64,000 nucleotides of DNA from positions 285,589,284 to 285,653,283 of the forward strand of contig CM060900.1 in NCBI GenBank assembly GCA_030762935.1. The letters run 5' to 3'. The notes under the pieces are model-generated. The model had not been told where the DNA came from. It saw only the letters and a list, made by a program, of their open reading frames with translations, and did no database searches. A program made the position numbers and the translations under genes. This stretch comes from Hymenopus coronatus. Taxonomy: Eukaryota > Arthropoda > Insecta > Mantodea > Hymenopodidae. Of the stretch, positions 21,601 through 31,828 are shown piece by piece (the stretch's first letter is position 1; each line of letters begins with the position of its first letter).

Positions 21601-21790
21601 ACGGATTCGGCAAATATATCATCACGGATCAGCATCATAGTGCCCCCATGTAACTGAATACCTTCTTGCGGTGATAAGTCACATCGTACGGAGGAGTAAT
21701 GCCTGATTCAAAAGCTGTCCTGTGGTCGGAGCTTTGTCTTTTGTAAGCATACGACCAGAGGTTGATTCTGGCATAGCAACACTTCAAGAT
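18640..21790 (-). pseudogene. ORF2 (EN-RT-RNase H) of I-type copy B, broken
   Basis: The endonuclease (about 21790-21190) is heavily eroded and carries a 41-bp duplication. RT at 20770-19703 has 'NGVPQGSVLSV' and motif C changed to FVND. RNase H at 19521-18994 has 'IYTDGSK', 'NAELYAI' and 'WIPAHVGLPGNELAD'; the aspartate expected before 'SLSAL' is glycine. A C-terminal Cys-rich remnant ('CPPCGA') lies at about 18750-18790. EN, RT and RNase H in this order define the I superfamily (I, Nimb, Ingi and relatives). Confidence 0.83.
21323..21404 (-). repeat. 41-bp perfect tandem duplication in copy B endonuclease region
   Basis: The 41-bp unit that begins GAGAGTGAGTATCTTATTGT occurs at 21323-21363 and again at 21364-21404 with no differences. 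Confidence 0.95.
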
Positions 21791-21797
21791 AAAATAT

Positions 21798-23193
21798 CTA
21801 GATAGAAAGATGTTTCTGTATATTAGGCTGTGCTGGTCGGTTTAATTTATTTTTCTTCGGAGTCGGACTAACATTTTGTTCTGCAGCATGATATTGGCGC
21901 TTACGCACTGTCCGTCTGGCAGTGGAGGCAGGATCCTCCTGCTCCATCTCCTCCACGGGGGAGGATCTCGAATAGGAGTAGCTCGAACCGATTGGCAGTA
22001 CTAATCGGCGGAGGTGGTGGTCGCCGATTTACGCTCCTCCCCCCCCGAAGATTCCGCAGAAGAGGATCTACGTGGAGAGAGGCGAGGACAATGCCTTCCC
22101 TTGGATGGTTTGGGGGAGGGCTTAACACTCTGTTTAAGAATGTCACTGCGAACATAACTGGTCTTGAAAGCTTTTGCTGGAGCTGAATACCCTGTGGGTG
22201 GACCACTTTTACTGCTAGAGGTCAACAGTTTGGGTGACACGGGTCCGGTGGTGCTTCTTCCATTGGTGGTCTTTCCTTTGGCGGATTTGGCAGGTGGTAA
22301 TGCCGACGTAGATGCTGCGGTTGAAGACTTGGATACGGGTCTGGCTACAATAATCTTCTCTGCGATTGTGGACCCATGTATATCGCTGGTCTGGGTTGCG
22401 ATTTTCCGACGCGGTACCGGAGCGCGGGATGGAAGGTTGGTGGAGGGGCAGGAGCTTACGGGCTTCTGAGAAAGAAACCTTCTCTCTCACCCTGGATCGC
22501 TCTCTCCTCCATAAAACGGGGGCAATTACGGAAACTAGTTGGGTGTTCCCCGCTGCAATTAACACAAAATGGAGTGGCAGTAAAGGTTCCATCGTGCGAT
22601 GCCTCTCCACATATAGCGCAGGTAGATTGACCACTACAAAGTTTACTAGTATCCACAAATCGCTGGCATTTGTAGCATCTGAGTGGGTTCGGAATATAGG
22701 GCCTAACCTTCAGGTTTCATACCCTGCCTTAATCCTTTTTGGGAGATCCAGCTGATCAAAGGTAAGGAACAGGGTACTGGTTGGCACAAGTTCACCATTG
22801 ACTTTCCGTTGAACCCTATACACATATTAGACACCCTGGTCTTCCAGATCTCCTTGAAGCTCCTCATTGGACAAACCGTCCAATGCTCGGGTGGTAATAA
22901 CGCCACGCGAGGAGTTCAACGTCTTAGGTTGTTCAATATTCACCGGGTAACTGCCTAACATTTTGGTCTTCATAAGTTTGCCTGCCTGGGAGGCCATAAA
23001 TGTCTCTACCAGCTCGTGTTTTCATACAGGAGTTAACGGGACCAGCAATGTTGTCTAGACCCTTTTGAATAACAAAAGGGCTGACTGACGTAAATGTCCG
23101 ACCTTCCTCTGTCTTAAGTATCACCAAGCAGCGAGGACCACTTCACTCGACTACTTTTCCAACAACTAATTGAGTCTTTGTTTTAGGTGCCAT
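21798..23193 (-). pseudogene. ORF1 (gag-like, zinc finger) of I-type copy B, broken
   Basis: The start codon is the complement of 23191-23193 ('MAPKTKTQLVVGK'), with an early stop and frameshifts afterwards. 'KTEEGRTFTSVSPF' lies around 23090-23130. Zinc-binding sequence around 22500-22660 includes 'CAICGEASHDG' and 'CVNCSGEHPTSFRNC'. A Ser-rich C-terminus ends near 21798. Its homology to copy A defines the family ORF1. Confidence 0.7.
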
Positions 23194-23650
23194 AAAAGCT
23201 GGTCTGTATTTCATCCCCCAGTGCTCCCCACCCACCACAGAGCCCAACACGAGGTCACTCCACTGGGATGACCGGGCTACAAAGGGGATATTGCAGGATC
23301 ACCGTCCCACTCACCCTGGAGTTCGGTATATACCTAGTCCTGGCCGATTAACTAGGGGTGGGTTAGTCCCCAGCCTCCCGTTAAGTGGAGCAGAAACCAA
23401 AGTGATGTATTAAGCTGCTCACCATCCCCAGTTACTGAAGTCAGAAGCCCACGCTCAGGTGCGCAACCCTCAACCAACCAGGATACTCCTTTCCGCCGAC
23501 ACGGGTCTTTCAGGCACGGCCTACACGTGGGTGGGCATTTTAACCTAGTAACTCCCTCACCACTTAGAGGTTGCCCACAGAGGGAGTCAAAGGTAGTTCG
23601 GGACCCAGGTGCGCCTAACCCGTACCTACGGTAGTACGCCCCTAGAGATA
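23194..23650 (-). other. 5' UTR of I-type copy B
   Basis: This non-coding leader is homologous to 13668-14130 in inverse orientation (for example TCCTGGTTGGTTGAGG in both). It ends at the ORF1 ATG (complement of 23191-23193). Confidence 0.65.
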
Positions 23651-23660
23651 GGGGAGAGGG
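23651..23660. repeat. Target-site duplication of copy B, right
   Basis: GGGGAGAGGG is repeated at 18275-18284. Beyond this point, sequence matching the pre-RNase H region of the family resumes. Confidence 0.7.
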
Positions 23661-24890
23661 TTAGCCCCTCTTGGTTTTGTGATGTATCCTACGTCGATTT
23701 CGGGATGACGGACCATACGTAATCGGATATCCCTGCATCTAGTATTCGTACTTGTTTTTTAGAATCCTTATCAAATTATAGTGGCCATATTTGCATCTAT
23801 ACTGATGGCAGTAAAAGCTCCGAAGGTGATGGATGTGGATGTGCCTTTGTTTCTGGGACCGAAGCTTTCATTTCGGTTTGCCTAACGGCACATCCATTTA
23901 TACTGCAGAGCTGTATGCTATTTACCGAGCCCTTTTCCAAATTCGGCATTGAAATTTCGGTGACTGCCTTATTCTGAGTGCTTCCCTTAATGCGCTTCAT
24001 AGACTTCGTGAGCTGTACAATTACGATCCTTTAATGCAGCGAATTCAGGACGATCTTCCATATTTTGCACGCTTCCGATATTTCTGTGGTTTTCGGCTGT
24101 ATTCTTGGATACGTTGGCTTGCCGGGTAATAAACTGGTGGATTTGGCAGCAAAATCGGCAGTATCGGGGCCCAGTATTCATGTTACCAGGGCTACAATTG
24201 AAGATTTTAGAGGTGTTGTTCGGAGAGCGGTACTTTCGTGCCGGCATGCAGAGCAGTCAGGTCTCCGCATTAACACACTTAGGAAAGTTAAAGAGCTCCC
24301 TATAACCTGGAACACCTCCTCGCGTCCTTCTCCTCGGAAGAAGTTGCAATTGGCTAAGTTGCGGATTGCCAACTTTCTTTTACCCAGAGTTATCCTTTAA
24401 ACAGAGATCCTGCACTTATCTGCCCCAATTCTGTAGCGTGGTTTACAGTAAAGCATGTGCTGCCAGAGGGTGTTGTTCTGGCAGCTCATCGCACCTTTCA
24501 CCAGCTTCCGTTATCCTGAAACAGATGCTTGGCAACGATCATGTGGCGGTTGATAGGGTTTATACATTTTTATCACAATCTCTTTTACGGTCAGGATCAG
24601 AGGTTTTTTTTATTGTGATAACACTGTTTTAGTCACCTATGGTTTTAGTTTTTAGCTGGTTTTCACTGTTTTGTGATCGAATATTTGAATGAATTTATCG
24701 TTTTTACTCAGTTTTTGGCATTGATAGTTTTAGTCTCATTTCTGTATCTAATTTTAGCTTTTATTTTATCTCTGAAATATTCCCTTATGGTTTAACTCCG
24801 GATCACTGCCTTTTTAGTCTTTTAAGGACGCTGAAAACCTGGACATTGAGCGCCCTAATTACCCCCCCCCCATTTCCTAGCAATTATGCA
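23661..24890 (+). pseudogene. I-type copy A, RNase H domain and 3' UTR
   Basis: After copy B, the plus strand resumes with sequence homologous to the segment before RNase H. RNase H follows ('CIYTDGSK' at about 23793) and 'VGLPGNKLVDLA' at about 24115-24150, with the last open stretch ending at 24400. The C-terminal Cys-rich end and 3' UTR reach a hairpin-like GGACGCT ... AGCGCCC at 24826-24856, then a C-run. ATTTTCTTGCAATC (before 13670) and ATTTCCTAGCAATT (24870-24884) could be an aged target duplication of the whole element. Confidence 0.72.
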
Positions 24891-25231
24891 CTAAATCTTA
24901 GACATCTCTAGAACTGGCCCGGCTTTAGTAAATGTGACAACGTCGCAGCAGGGTCTACTAGTTTAGTAACGTAACAGCTGTTTCAGTCCAAGATACTCTC
25001 CTTGCTTGTACAATTATGCCAAAGTTTTCATTGTTATGGTGCATGTAGCAATATAAATATTGCACAAACATGCCAGATATATGTTCAGTGCCAGGGTGCA
25101 TAAGAAACTGTGATGACATAATAAATATTGAAGAATATATAAAATGATTCGGCTACTTAATGAATCCTTTTTGCACAGTAAATGAATTCACACAGTTCCG
25201 GGGGTAAACTAGTCATATACGAAACTTTGCT

Positions 25232-25284
25232 GAAAATATTTCACACATACCACATACCACTTTGTAGTATGTGTGAAATATTTT
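25232..25284. repeat. 19-bp perfect inverted repeat (hairpin)
   Basis: GAAAATATTTCACACATAC (25232-25250) and its exact complement (25266-25284) are separated by 15 nt. Weaker symmetry extends outward. It could be a tiny fold-back element or MITE remnant. Confidence 0.8.
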
Positions 25285-25390
25285 CAGGAAAGCTTCGTAA
25301 GTTTTTTTAGAAATATGCAGAAAGGATGTAAATACGTGTTTTCATGAACGAGATCATCCAGTTGTTTCTGAGTTTACCTTTATTTCTAAG

Positions 25391-25428
25391 CTGTGTGTGT
25401 GTGTGTGTGCGTGTGTGTGTGTGTGTGT
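25391..25428. repeat. (GT)n microsatellite
   Basis: An almost uninterrupted GT repeat with one GC interruption. Confidence 0.95.
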
Positions 25429-25673
25429 AAAACTAGACGAAAGAATCCAAAACCAGAAGTGGAAAAATGTATCACCGCCTTAAAAAGCTAAAGAAGGATA
25501 AAAATAAATAAGCAGAAGAAGAAAACCGTGTACATGATTTTACAATTCTGAAATGTGTTACTTGCAAAATGTATTCAACCTCCATCCGTTATGTATCAAC
25601 AACAAAATTGACCTTGATAAATTGCAGGCTCCCTACAAATTCGATACTGTCAGTAAATTATGAAATAATAGGG

Positions 25674-25675
<2 letters not shown>

Positions 25676-25725
<50 letters not shown>
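25676..25725. repeat. (AT)n microsatellite
   Basis: About 50 bp of TA repeat. Confidence 0.95.
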
Positions 25726-25728
<3 letters not shown>

Positions 25729-25879
25729 CAGAGATAGAAATTTCGTACCTTTTGCCGGTCCATATATATGTCGTGACCAACCATCTCACAGCATCAAAAG
25801 AAGTCATTGATCAGAAACACAGCATAGAGGTAAACAAACCTGTTGTCAAGTAAACAGTACTTTTTAAAGAAACAAAAGT

Positions 25880-26190
25880 TCATAGTAGATTTTTTATTTA
25901 ACAAAAGCTTTCGGCACTTTATCTCAACAAATGTTGTTTAAGAAATTGACATTTTATGGTTTTGACAAGAACAGCTTGAATTTTATTCAATCCTATTTTG
26001 TAACAAATATCATTCTGTCCATATAAATTGTAGTTACTCTGATTTTAAGTTAATTAAGTAAGCATGGTGTCCCACAGGGTTCGGTGTTGGGCCCTTTACT
26101 ATTTATAATTCATATTAATAGTGATAAAAAGAGTAAATTAGAACAAAGGGATAGCGCCTTTTGTAATACATATGTTTACAAGATATATCA
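25880..26190 (+). pseudogene. Non-LTR reverse transcriptase fragment (CR1/Jockey-like)
   Basis: Motif A-like 'LTKAF.TLSQQ' lies at about 25898-25935 and motif B 'HGVPQGSVLGPLLFIIHIN' at about 26063-26120, in shifted frames. Recognisable RT sequence ends near 26190 with no motif C. The same fragment occurs on the minus strand near 38050-38340, where it belongs to a longer element. Confidence 0.7.
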
Positions 26191-27224
26191 ATTAAGATAA
26201 CATCTGTCGACAGACCACCCGGTGCACCACCCCCTCCCCCTTTGCCAAGACACCTGTACCTGTTATGTACCTGTTCATATACCTGTCAATAAAAGTAGGT
26301 GCTGCAGGGTGCAGTCCATTCCCGCTTTGCCAAGCCACCTGTCTAAAAGGTTTCTCCTGCCGGGATGTCAATCATTTGAACAATCATCTTTCAAACTCAA
26401 TTTAATCGAAAAAACGCACCATGCTAATTTCGAGCTACAAGGCTCATCTGCATATCAAATCGATGTAGTTTGTCAGGAGGAATCTGAATATATAATAATA
26501 AATGCAAAATTCTATATGATTTTAATTTAATGTATTAAATTAAGAAATACTTGAATTAAAAATCAGACAGACTTCTTTGTCTCTGGCAATTCCAGAGCAA
26601 CAAGTCTCATTTGCCTGACAAAACGGTCTACTTTTCACAGGGAATCTGGATATGCAAACAGAGTTCAACTATCACAGGTAAATAAAAAACTCGATATAAT
26701 TACTGGGTAGAATAGTTGCTATAAATTATTTGATATCGCTTGAATATGCGTTAGCGGTTATATTTTGGCAAGGAATTATAACACTCACAGGGTTCAAAAT
26801 GCTAAAAGTTTTGTTATGCCATACCAACACATTAAGTGAAAATAGTTAGCGCTTCGAGAGAATTGCTTTTATAAAAGCTACTAATTCATTATATCAAAAC
26901 CAATATGGCGGCGAAGTGATTGAGTTTCCAAGTGTAGCACTTCCAATCACTACATCCAGAGCCCTAAACACTGGAAACAAAGAATACATTTCGCTAATGA
27001 TGAAACGAGCCGAGTGCACCACAACAGGAAATTGATCCTGTGAACTCTCGAACACTGAGAATGCCAACATCATTATAACTCCAATCATTTATAAATGTTA
27101 ATATGGGCTCTTACATGGAGATTACCTATCACTTTTCAGCGAGGGTGCATATACGTGACTTTACGGCTATGTATAATTAAACACTGCGAAAATGATCGAA
27201 TGTAGAACACAATTATAACACTCG

Positions 27225-28050
27225 CTATAAATAAAATCCACCCTTATTCCTGTATAATCACCTATTCAGTACAAGAATTAGCTTCCCGAATAATCAAGAA
27301 AGTCTAATTACAAATACACTAGTTAAAATGAAAATTACGCTTAAAGCATTGAGGTTACAATAACACGCTACAAGACCTTTCTTGTTCATTTATCACCATT
27401 CATCCTGTGCAAGAATTAAATTCGCGCTATCCCAGATTAAAGAATTTTTAATTACAATTACACTAATCAAAATAGAAATAACGCTTAAAGAAATGGGGTT
27501 ATAATAAAAGGCTATAAAGTTTTTCTTGTTCATTTATCACCCCTCGGTCAGTACGAATTTTAGATTCGCGCAATCCCGCATTCAAGATCGTTTAATTAGA
27601 ATTACTCTAATTAATATTCCAATAACGTTTAAAGAATTGAGATTATAGTAACACGCTAGAAGATTTTTCTTATTCCTTTATCATCCCCTACCCAGCACAA
27701 CTATAAGATTTGCGCTATTCAACATACAAGAACGTTTAATTACCTTTACACTAATTGAAATGGCAATAACACTTAGAGAATTGAGATTACAATAAAACGC
27801 TGGTATACATTTCTTATTCATTTATCATCCCCTACCCAGCACAAGTATAAGATTAATGATTGATTAATTTAATAAATGTTATTTACAATTAGGCTAAATA
27901 AAATGGTAATAACGCTTAGAAAATTGTAGTTATAATAACACACCATTAGATTTTTCTCAGCCCTTTACCATCCCCTATTCATTACGAATATTAGAACCAC
28001 GATTAATTAATTTAATACATTTAAATTACAATTACGCACTTTAATTTAGT
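27225..28050. repeat. Tandem array, ~143-bp unit, at least five units (left arm)
   Basis: Related blocks containing AACGCTTAAAGAATTGAG recur at about 27337, 27479, 27623, 27767 and 27910, each followed by a TTATCA...CCC segment and an ATTACAATTAC segment. The same array is present inverted at about 36180-36900. Confidence 0.8.
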
Positions 28051-28249
28051 TAAAATGCGAATGACAATTCCATTTTCAACGCTACAGCAAATGGCTAATA
28101 CAAATTCTTCATGAAATTACATCTACATGCAAACCTCATACTTGGATTATACGCACAGTGTTTTCATAGTGTATTCATTATTCGTATGACTATCACAAGG
28201 CTTATATAACATGTTTTTATCTACGCAAATGTCGGTTAACAATGCTTTG

Positions 28250-28800
28250 AAATCACTTAGACATCCTACAACTTCACTCTGCGTTATCGTCTAAATTCAG
28301 CACTGAAGTATAAGCTATAATTTGAAGCACTCATCATATGAACACTTCCAACAAGGGAATACGATACCAAAGAGAACTGTTAAATTTGCGACAAATCATT
28401 TGGACATACCGACTGAGAAGTATCCTCTAATTTCAGCATTAAGTATAAGCTATAACTTGAAGCGGTCATCACATGAACATTTTCAACAAGGGAGTACCAT
28501 GCCAAAAAGAACGGCTAACATTTCTTGAAATCACTTAGACAGCCTACAACTGACTCAGTATTATGCTCTAATTTCAACACTGAAGTATAAGCTATAACTT
28601 GAAGCACTCGTCATATAACTTGACGATTATGCATAAATAGATATCTTCAAAAAAAAAAAAAAAAAAAAAAAAAAAGAAATACCATATCAAAAACATGAAT
28701 TAACTTTGCTTGAAAATACTTAGACAGCCTAGTACTGACTCAGAGGTATTTTCTAATTTCTGCACTGAAGTATATGGAAAACGAAACACATAACTTGATG
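28250..28800. repeat. Tandem array, ~140-bp unit, about four units (left arm)
   Basis: CTCTAATTTCAGCACTGAAG-like blocks recur at about 28288, 28425, 28566 and 28752, each followed by AAGCTATAACTTGAAGCACT and TCAACAAGGGA-like parts. A 25-bp poly(A) tract interrupts at about 28650. The matching inverted array is at about 35420-35940. Confidence 0.8.
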
Positions 28801-29689
28801 ATTTTGCATACGTGAATATTTTCATAGAAGGGGGAGTATTTAGAAGTCGGTTATCACAAAGATAAATGCAATGAGATACTTGCACAGGATTGTGCAAATC
28901 ATATCATTTCTAAAGAAAACGACGTATCTGACGATTTGTTTCTCGAAGAGTGTGCCGTGTTTCTTGGATAGTGTATACCCCAAATGAAATGTCCTCCCAG
29001 TCTTAAAGATATTGGAAAATGAAGATGTACGTATTGTATCTGTCATTACTAATATATCCATAATGGATTTCCTTCATCTAGTGCATAATGTTATTGCTTG
29101 CGTTATGTTGAACATGATGACCGAGGTCAGGTTGTGTTTAGAATATGATACATTGATTTGTTAAATTAGCACTTTGAAACAGTTTTTGTAATTTTAATGT
29201 AGAACACTAGGCTTTGATTTGCAAAATGATGTGCAAGTATCTCATTTCATTTATCTTCGCTTGTGCTGTGATTTGCCTTCGCGATGCATCATACGTGGCA
29301 ACATCGTCTGATGATACCTATAATTCAAAGCTAAGAGTCTTGTATTAGCCAGGATTATTACTATTCAAGATATAAGAGAAACTACATATCTCAGCAATGC
29401 AGTGCTGGCATAGCATCATCTGAACATAATAAAGACAACGAGGAATATGTTAAATTGAAGTACTTGGACCGAGTCAGCGGTATAGATGAATATTCAGAGC
29501 ATCTTCTTATGATAATGCAAATCTCTGGTAAATCGGCTGCGATTGCTAATGCACTCACAAGCAGCGTACAATGGGGATCAGTCATATGAAATGTCCTTAA
29601 ATATACGTGAGATGAAAGATTCTGGTGTAATAGACTGGAAATTTGACAAATTACCTCAATAATGTTGTAATGTATTTCTTTCATACATG

Positions 29690-30310
29690 TGGCGTGTCTG
29701 ATGTTGGGTATTCACGTTGAATGTTAGATTAGTTTAAATTAGGACGGTTAGATTAGGTTAGTTTAGGTTAGGTGGGACAGCTCATGTTAAACGTTTCCTG
29801 ATGAGGTGTGCCCTGTATAGAGTTTTGCGGCTTTTCCTCCTGTGTTCTTGTATTATGCACCGTCTGAATGGTTGATGCAGATTGCTGTTCAGCACATTTT
29901 CGTTTGTATCGTGTTGTCATGTGTGTTATAGATTTAGGTTGTCTAAAAAGGACTGGGATTTAGTGCTACAGGTGAAAAATTTTCAAATGAGAACATAGGA
30001 TTTTGCAATGAATTTCTATAATAAATGTGGTGTGTCTGATGTTAAAAATGATCTATAATGGTAGATTACTTTAAGTTATAATGTTAAGTTTAGATTAGGC
30101 TGGCTTAGATTAGGTTAAACGTTTTCTCATGAAGTGTGCTCTCTATACAGTTTTGCTGTTTTGTTCTTGTTTTGTTGTACAATTCATTGTCTGAATAGTT
30201 GACGCTTATTGCTACTCACAATGTTTTTGCTTGCATCATGTTATCATACGTCTTTTACTTAGATCCGAATAGGATATCTGTTTGGTGTTTTAGGTGAAAA
30301 TAAAAAAACT
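29690..30310. repeat. Diverged tandem duplication, ~320-bp unit, with TTAGG-like runs
   Basis: The segments 29690-30000 and 30020-30310 share GTGTCTGATGTT, GATTAGGTTA, AAACGTTT(T)C(T)CATGA and later blocks in the same order. The first unit contains GTTTAGGTTAGGTGGGAC. No longer telomeric TTAGG array is present. Confidence 0.65.
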
Positions 30311-30495
30311 TATGTTGATTCTAAATGCTATTTATTAAGAAACTTATTGTATGCCTTACATTGTGAAATTACAGACTTTGTAGGATAAGATTGCAACTTT
30401 TATAATAATCAGCATGGGTATTATCCTTAAGTTACTTTACTAGTTCTCATGCAATCCAAAATTGTGAGCATCTGACTATAATCCTGCACTTGGGG

Positions 30496-30498
<3 letters not shown>

Positions 30499-30529
<31 letters not shown>

Positions 30530-30546
30530 AATAATAATAATAAAAA
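30499..30546. repeat. (CTG)n-(AAT)n compound microsatellite
   Basis: About ten CTG units run directly into AATAATAATAAT, a small version of the compound repeat at 6916-7622. Confidence 0.95.
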
Positions 30547-30984
30547 TAATGATATTTTCCACGATATTAAGAAGGTATATAGGAATCTAATATTGGTGGA
30601 CTCTGAATGTAAGGTGACCTTGATAAATTCCATGAGATAAATGAATAAGTAATTGTAGCTCTTTAAGGACTTGTTGCAATGCGTATATATTGTAGATATA
30701 CGATGCTAATGTGTTTTCTATGATACCCTTGTATTCTTATTATATCGCGCTTGTGCTGATATCTGATGTTTGGTAATGTTGAAACGTTGCTATAGAAGAA
30801 GTCTTAATTTTCAGAATCATGTATTCGCAATATAATCGTTTTATTTGCTTGATTGGTATAGCCTCCTCTAATTTCAAAGGTCACATAGGGGACTTTGGCA
30901 TATGAAACACCTCCCATTACTGTAGACTTAGAACTTTAGGTTAATCAATTTTATATTGCTAAGCAAATGCCAATTCATACTCTC

Positions 30985-31108
30985 CAGACTCTTTGGGGAT
31001 AGGAAATAATTCTGGTTAAAGGAAAAATTCGCCGTTCCAACTGTGAATCTAATCCGTTAGCTCCAGGTGAGAAGTCAGCTCGCTTACCCACTCGACCACG
31101 GAGACAGT
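30985..31108 (-). mobile_element. tRNA-derived SINE fragment (family S3)
   Basis: On the minus strand TCTCCGTGGTCGAGTGGGTA forms a tRNA-like 5' half with an A box, followed by a degenerate B-box region and an AATTTTTCCTTTAACCAGAA body. No partner copy is seen in the window, and the fragment may be incomplete. Confidence 0.5.
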
Positions 31109-31573
31109 CTTATTTTCTGATATTATAACTAAGTGCTTTGAATGTTAAACTTTGGTTCTTGTACTAATTGCAGATATGATTAGAAGTAGTGATTGTAGGT
31201 GTGTATTTAAAATTGCGTGTTTGGTTTAGTTCTATCAAACTGAAATAAATTTCCAACTTCTCTTTTATGATTTTAACGTAATAAAGAGTTCGACATGAAA
31301 TTTTGTTGTGAAACCAAGAGTCCGTCTGTATTATTATTTTTCGGCGTGATGTAAGCGGAAGGAAATATTCTTTAGCAGAAGCGTTCAGATTTCATTATAT
31401 AGAATATAAAATAAACATATTCTTCTGTTACTTCATGCTATTCAAGATAAAAATTTTCCAGAAAATGTTCTTGTTCAATTGTTCCTTATAAATAGGGACA
31501 TTAGCGGAAATCAATAGTTAACTCACGTCTTTAGTAATGTATTGCCATGGGATTGCCATTTATACCCGATTCA

Positions 31574-31828
31574 GTTTTTTTGACGGCCTTTAACGCCCGC
31601 TTTTACTACTTGTGGCACCGTAAGCGATGACACTGTTGATATATGGAATGAACATGGAGCACCCGTGGTATGTGATGGCGGGGGAAACTGGAGAACTCTG
31701 ACAAAACCAACAACTGCGCCTCTTTGTCTACCACAAATCTCACATGCTGTCACACTTGGGATGGAACCCAGGCCGTTTTGATGAGAGGCGAGTGGTCAAA
31801 CCATTCGGTCATGGCGCGGCCTCTCAAA
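31574..31828 (-). mobile_element. tRNA-derived SINE (family S2), minus orientation
   Basis: On the minus strand it starts GAGGCCGCGCCATGACCGAA, with an A-box-like sequence, a B box (GGTTCCATCCC), the shared block TGTGAGATTTGTGGTAGACA, and a tail ending AAAGGCCGTCAAAAAAA. It matches 34030-34275 in opposite orientation. Confidence 0.75.

Larger units (their letters stand above)
18285..23650 (-). mobile_element. I-type non-LTR retrotransposon copy B, near full length, nested in copy A
   Basis: Reading the minus strand from 23650: 5' UTR, ORF1 (from 23193), a reduced endonuclease, RT, RNase H, a C-terminal zinc finger remnant, and a 3' UTR with a terminal hairpin and an ATTATCATC-type tail ending at 18285. 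GGGGAGAGGG is present on both sides (18275-18284 and 23651-23660), which fits a 10-bp target-site duplication in copy A. The length of about 5.4 kb agrees with the 5.8 kb of the split copy. Confidence 0.82.
24891..25878. other. AT-rich spacer with hairpin and dinucleotide repeats
   Basis: No gene is supported. It contains a strong hairpin (25232-25284), a GT microsatellite (about 25391-25428) and an AT microsatellite (about 25676-25725). Confidence 0.55.
25879..28860 (+). repeat. Left arm of large imperfect inverted duplication
   Basis: The arm aligns over its length with the reverse complement of 35350-38340. Examples are ACTCGATATAATTACTGGGT (26690 and 37520 region), the CATATAGAATTTTGCATTTA tract, the GGCGGCGAAGT tract, and both internal tandem arrays. 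Divergence looks substantial, with many substitutions and indels, so the duplication is old. It includes a non-LTR RT fragment at its outer end. Confidence 0.8.

Noticed and set aside
26222..26530. Plus-strand open frame of 102 codons in the left arm
   Set aside because: The frame is not kept in the right arm, so it is not conserved as coding sequence.
27225..28050. CRISPR array
   Set aside because: Units are about 143 bp, diverged throughout and without constant repeat/variable spacer structure; the context is eukaryotic.
29740..29785. Telomeric TTAGG array
   Set aside because: Only one or two imperfect TTAGGT units occur, so it is not an array.
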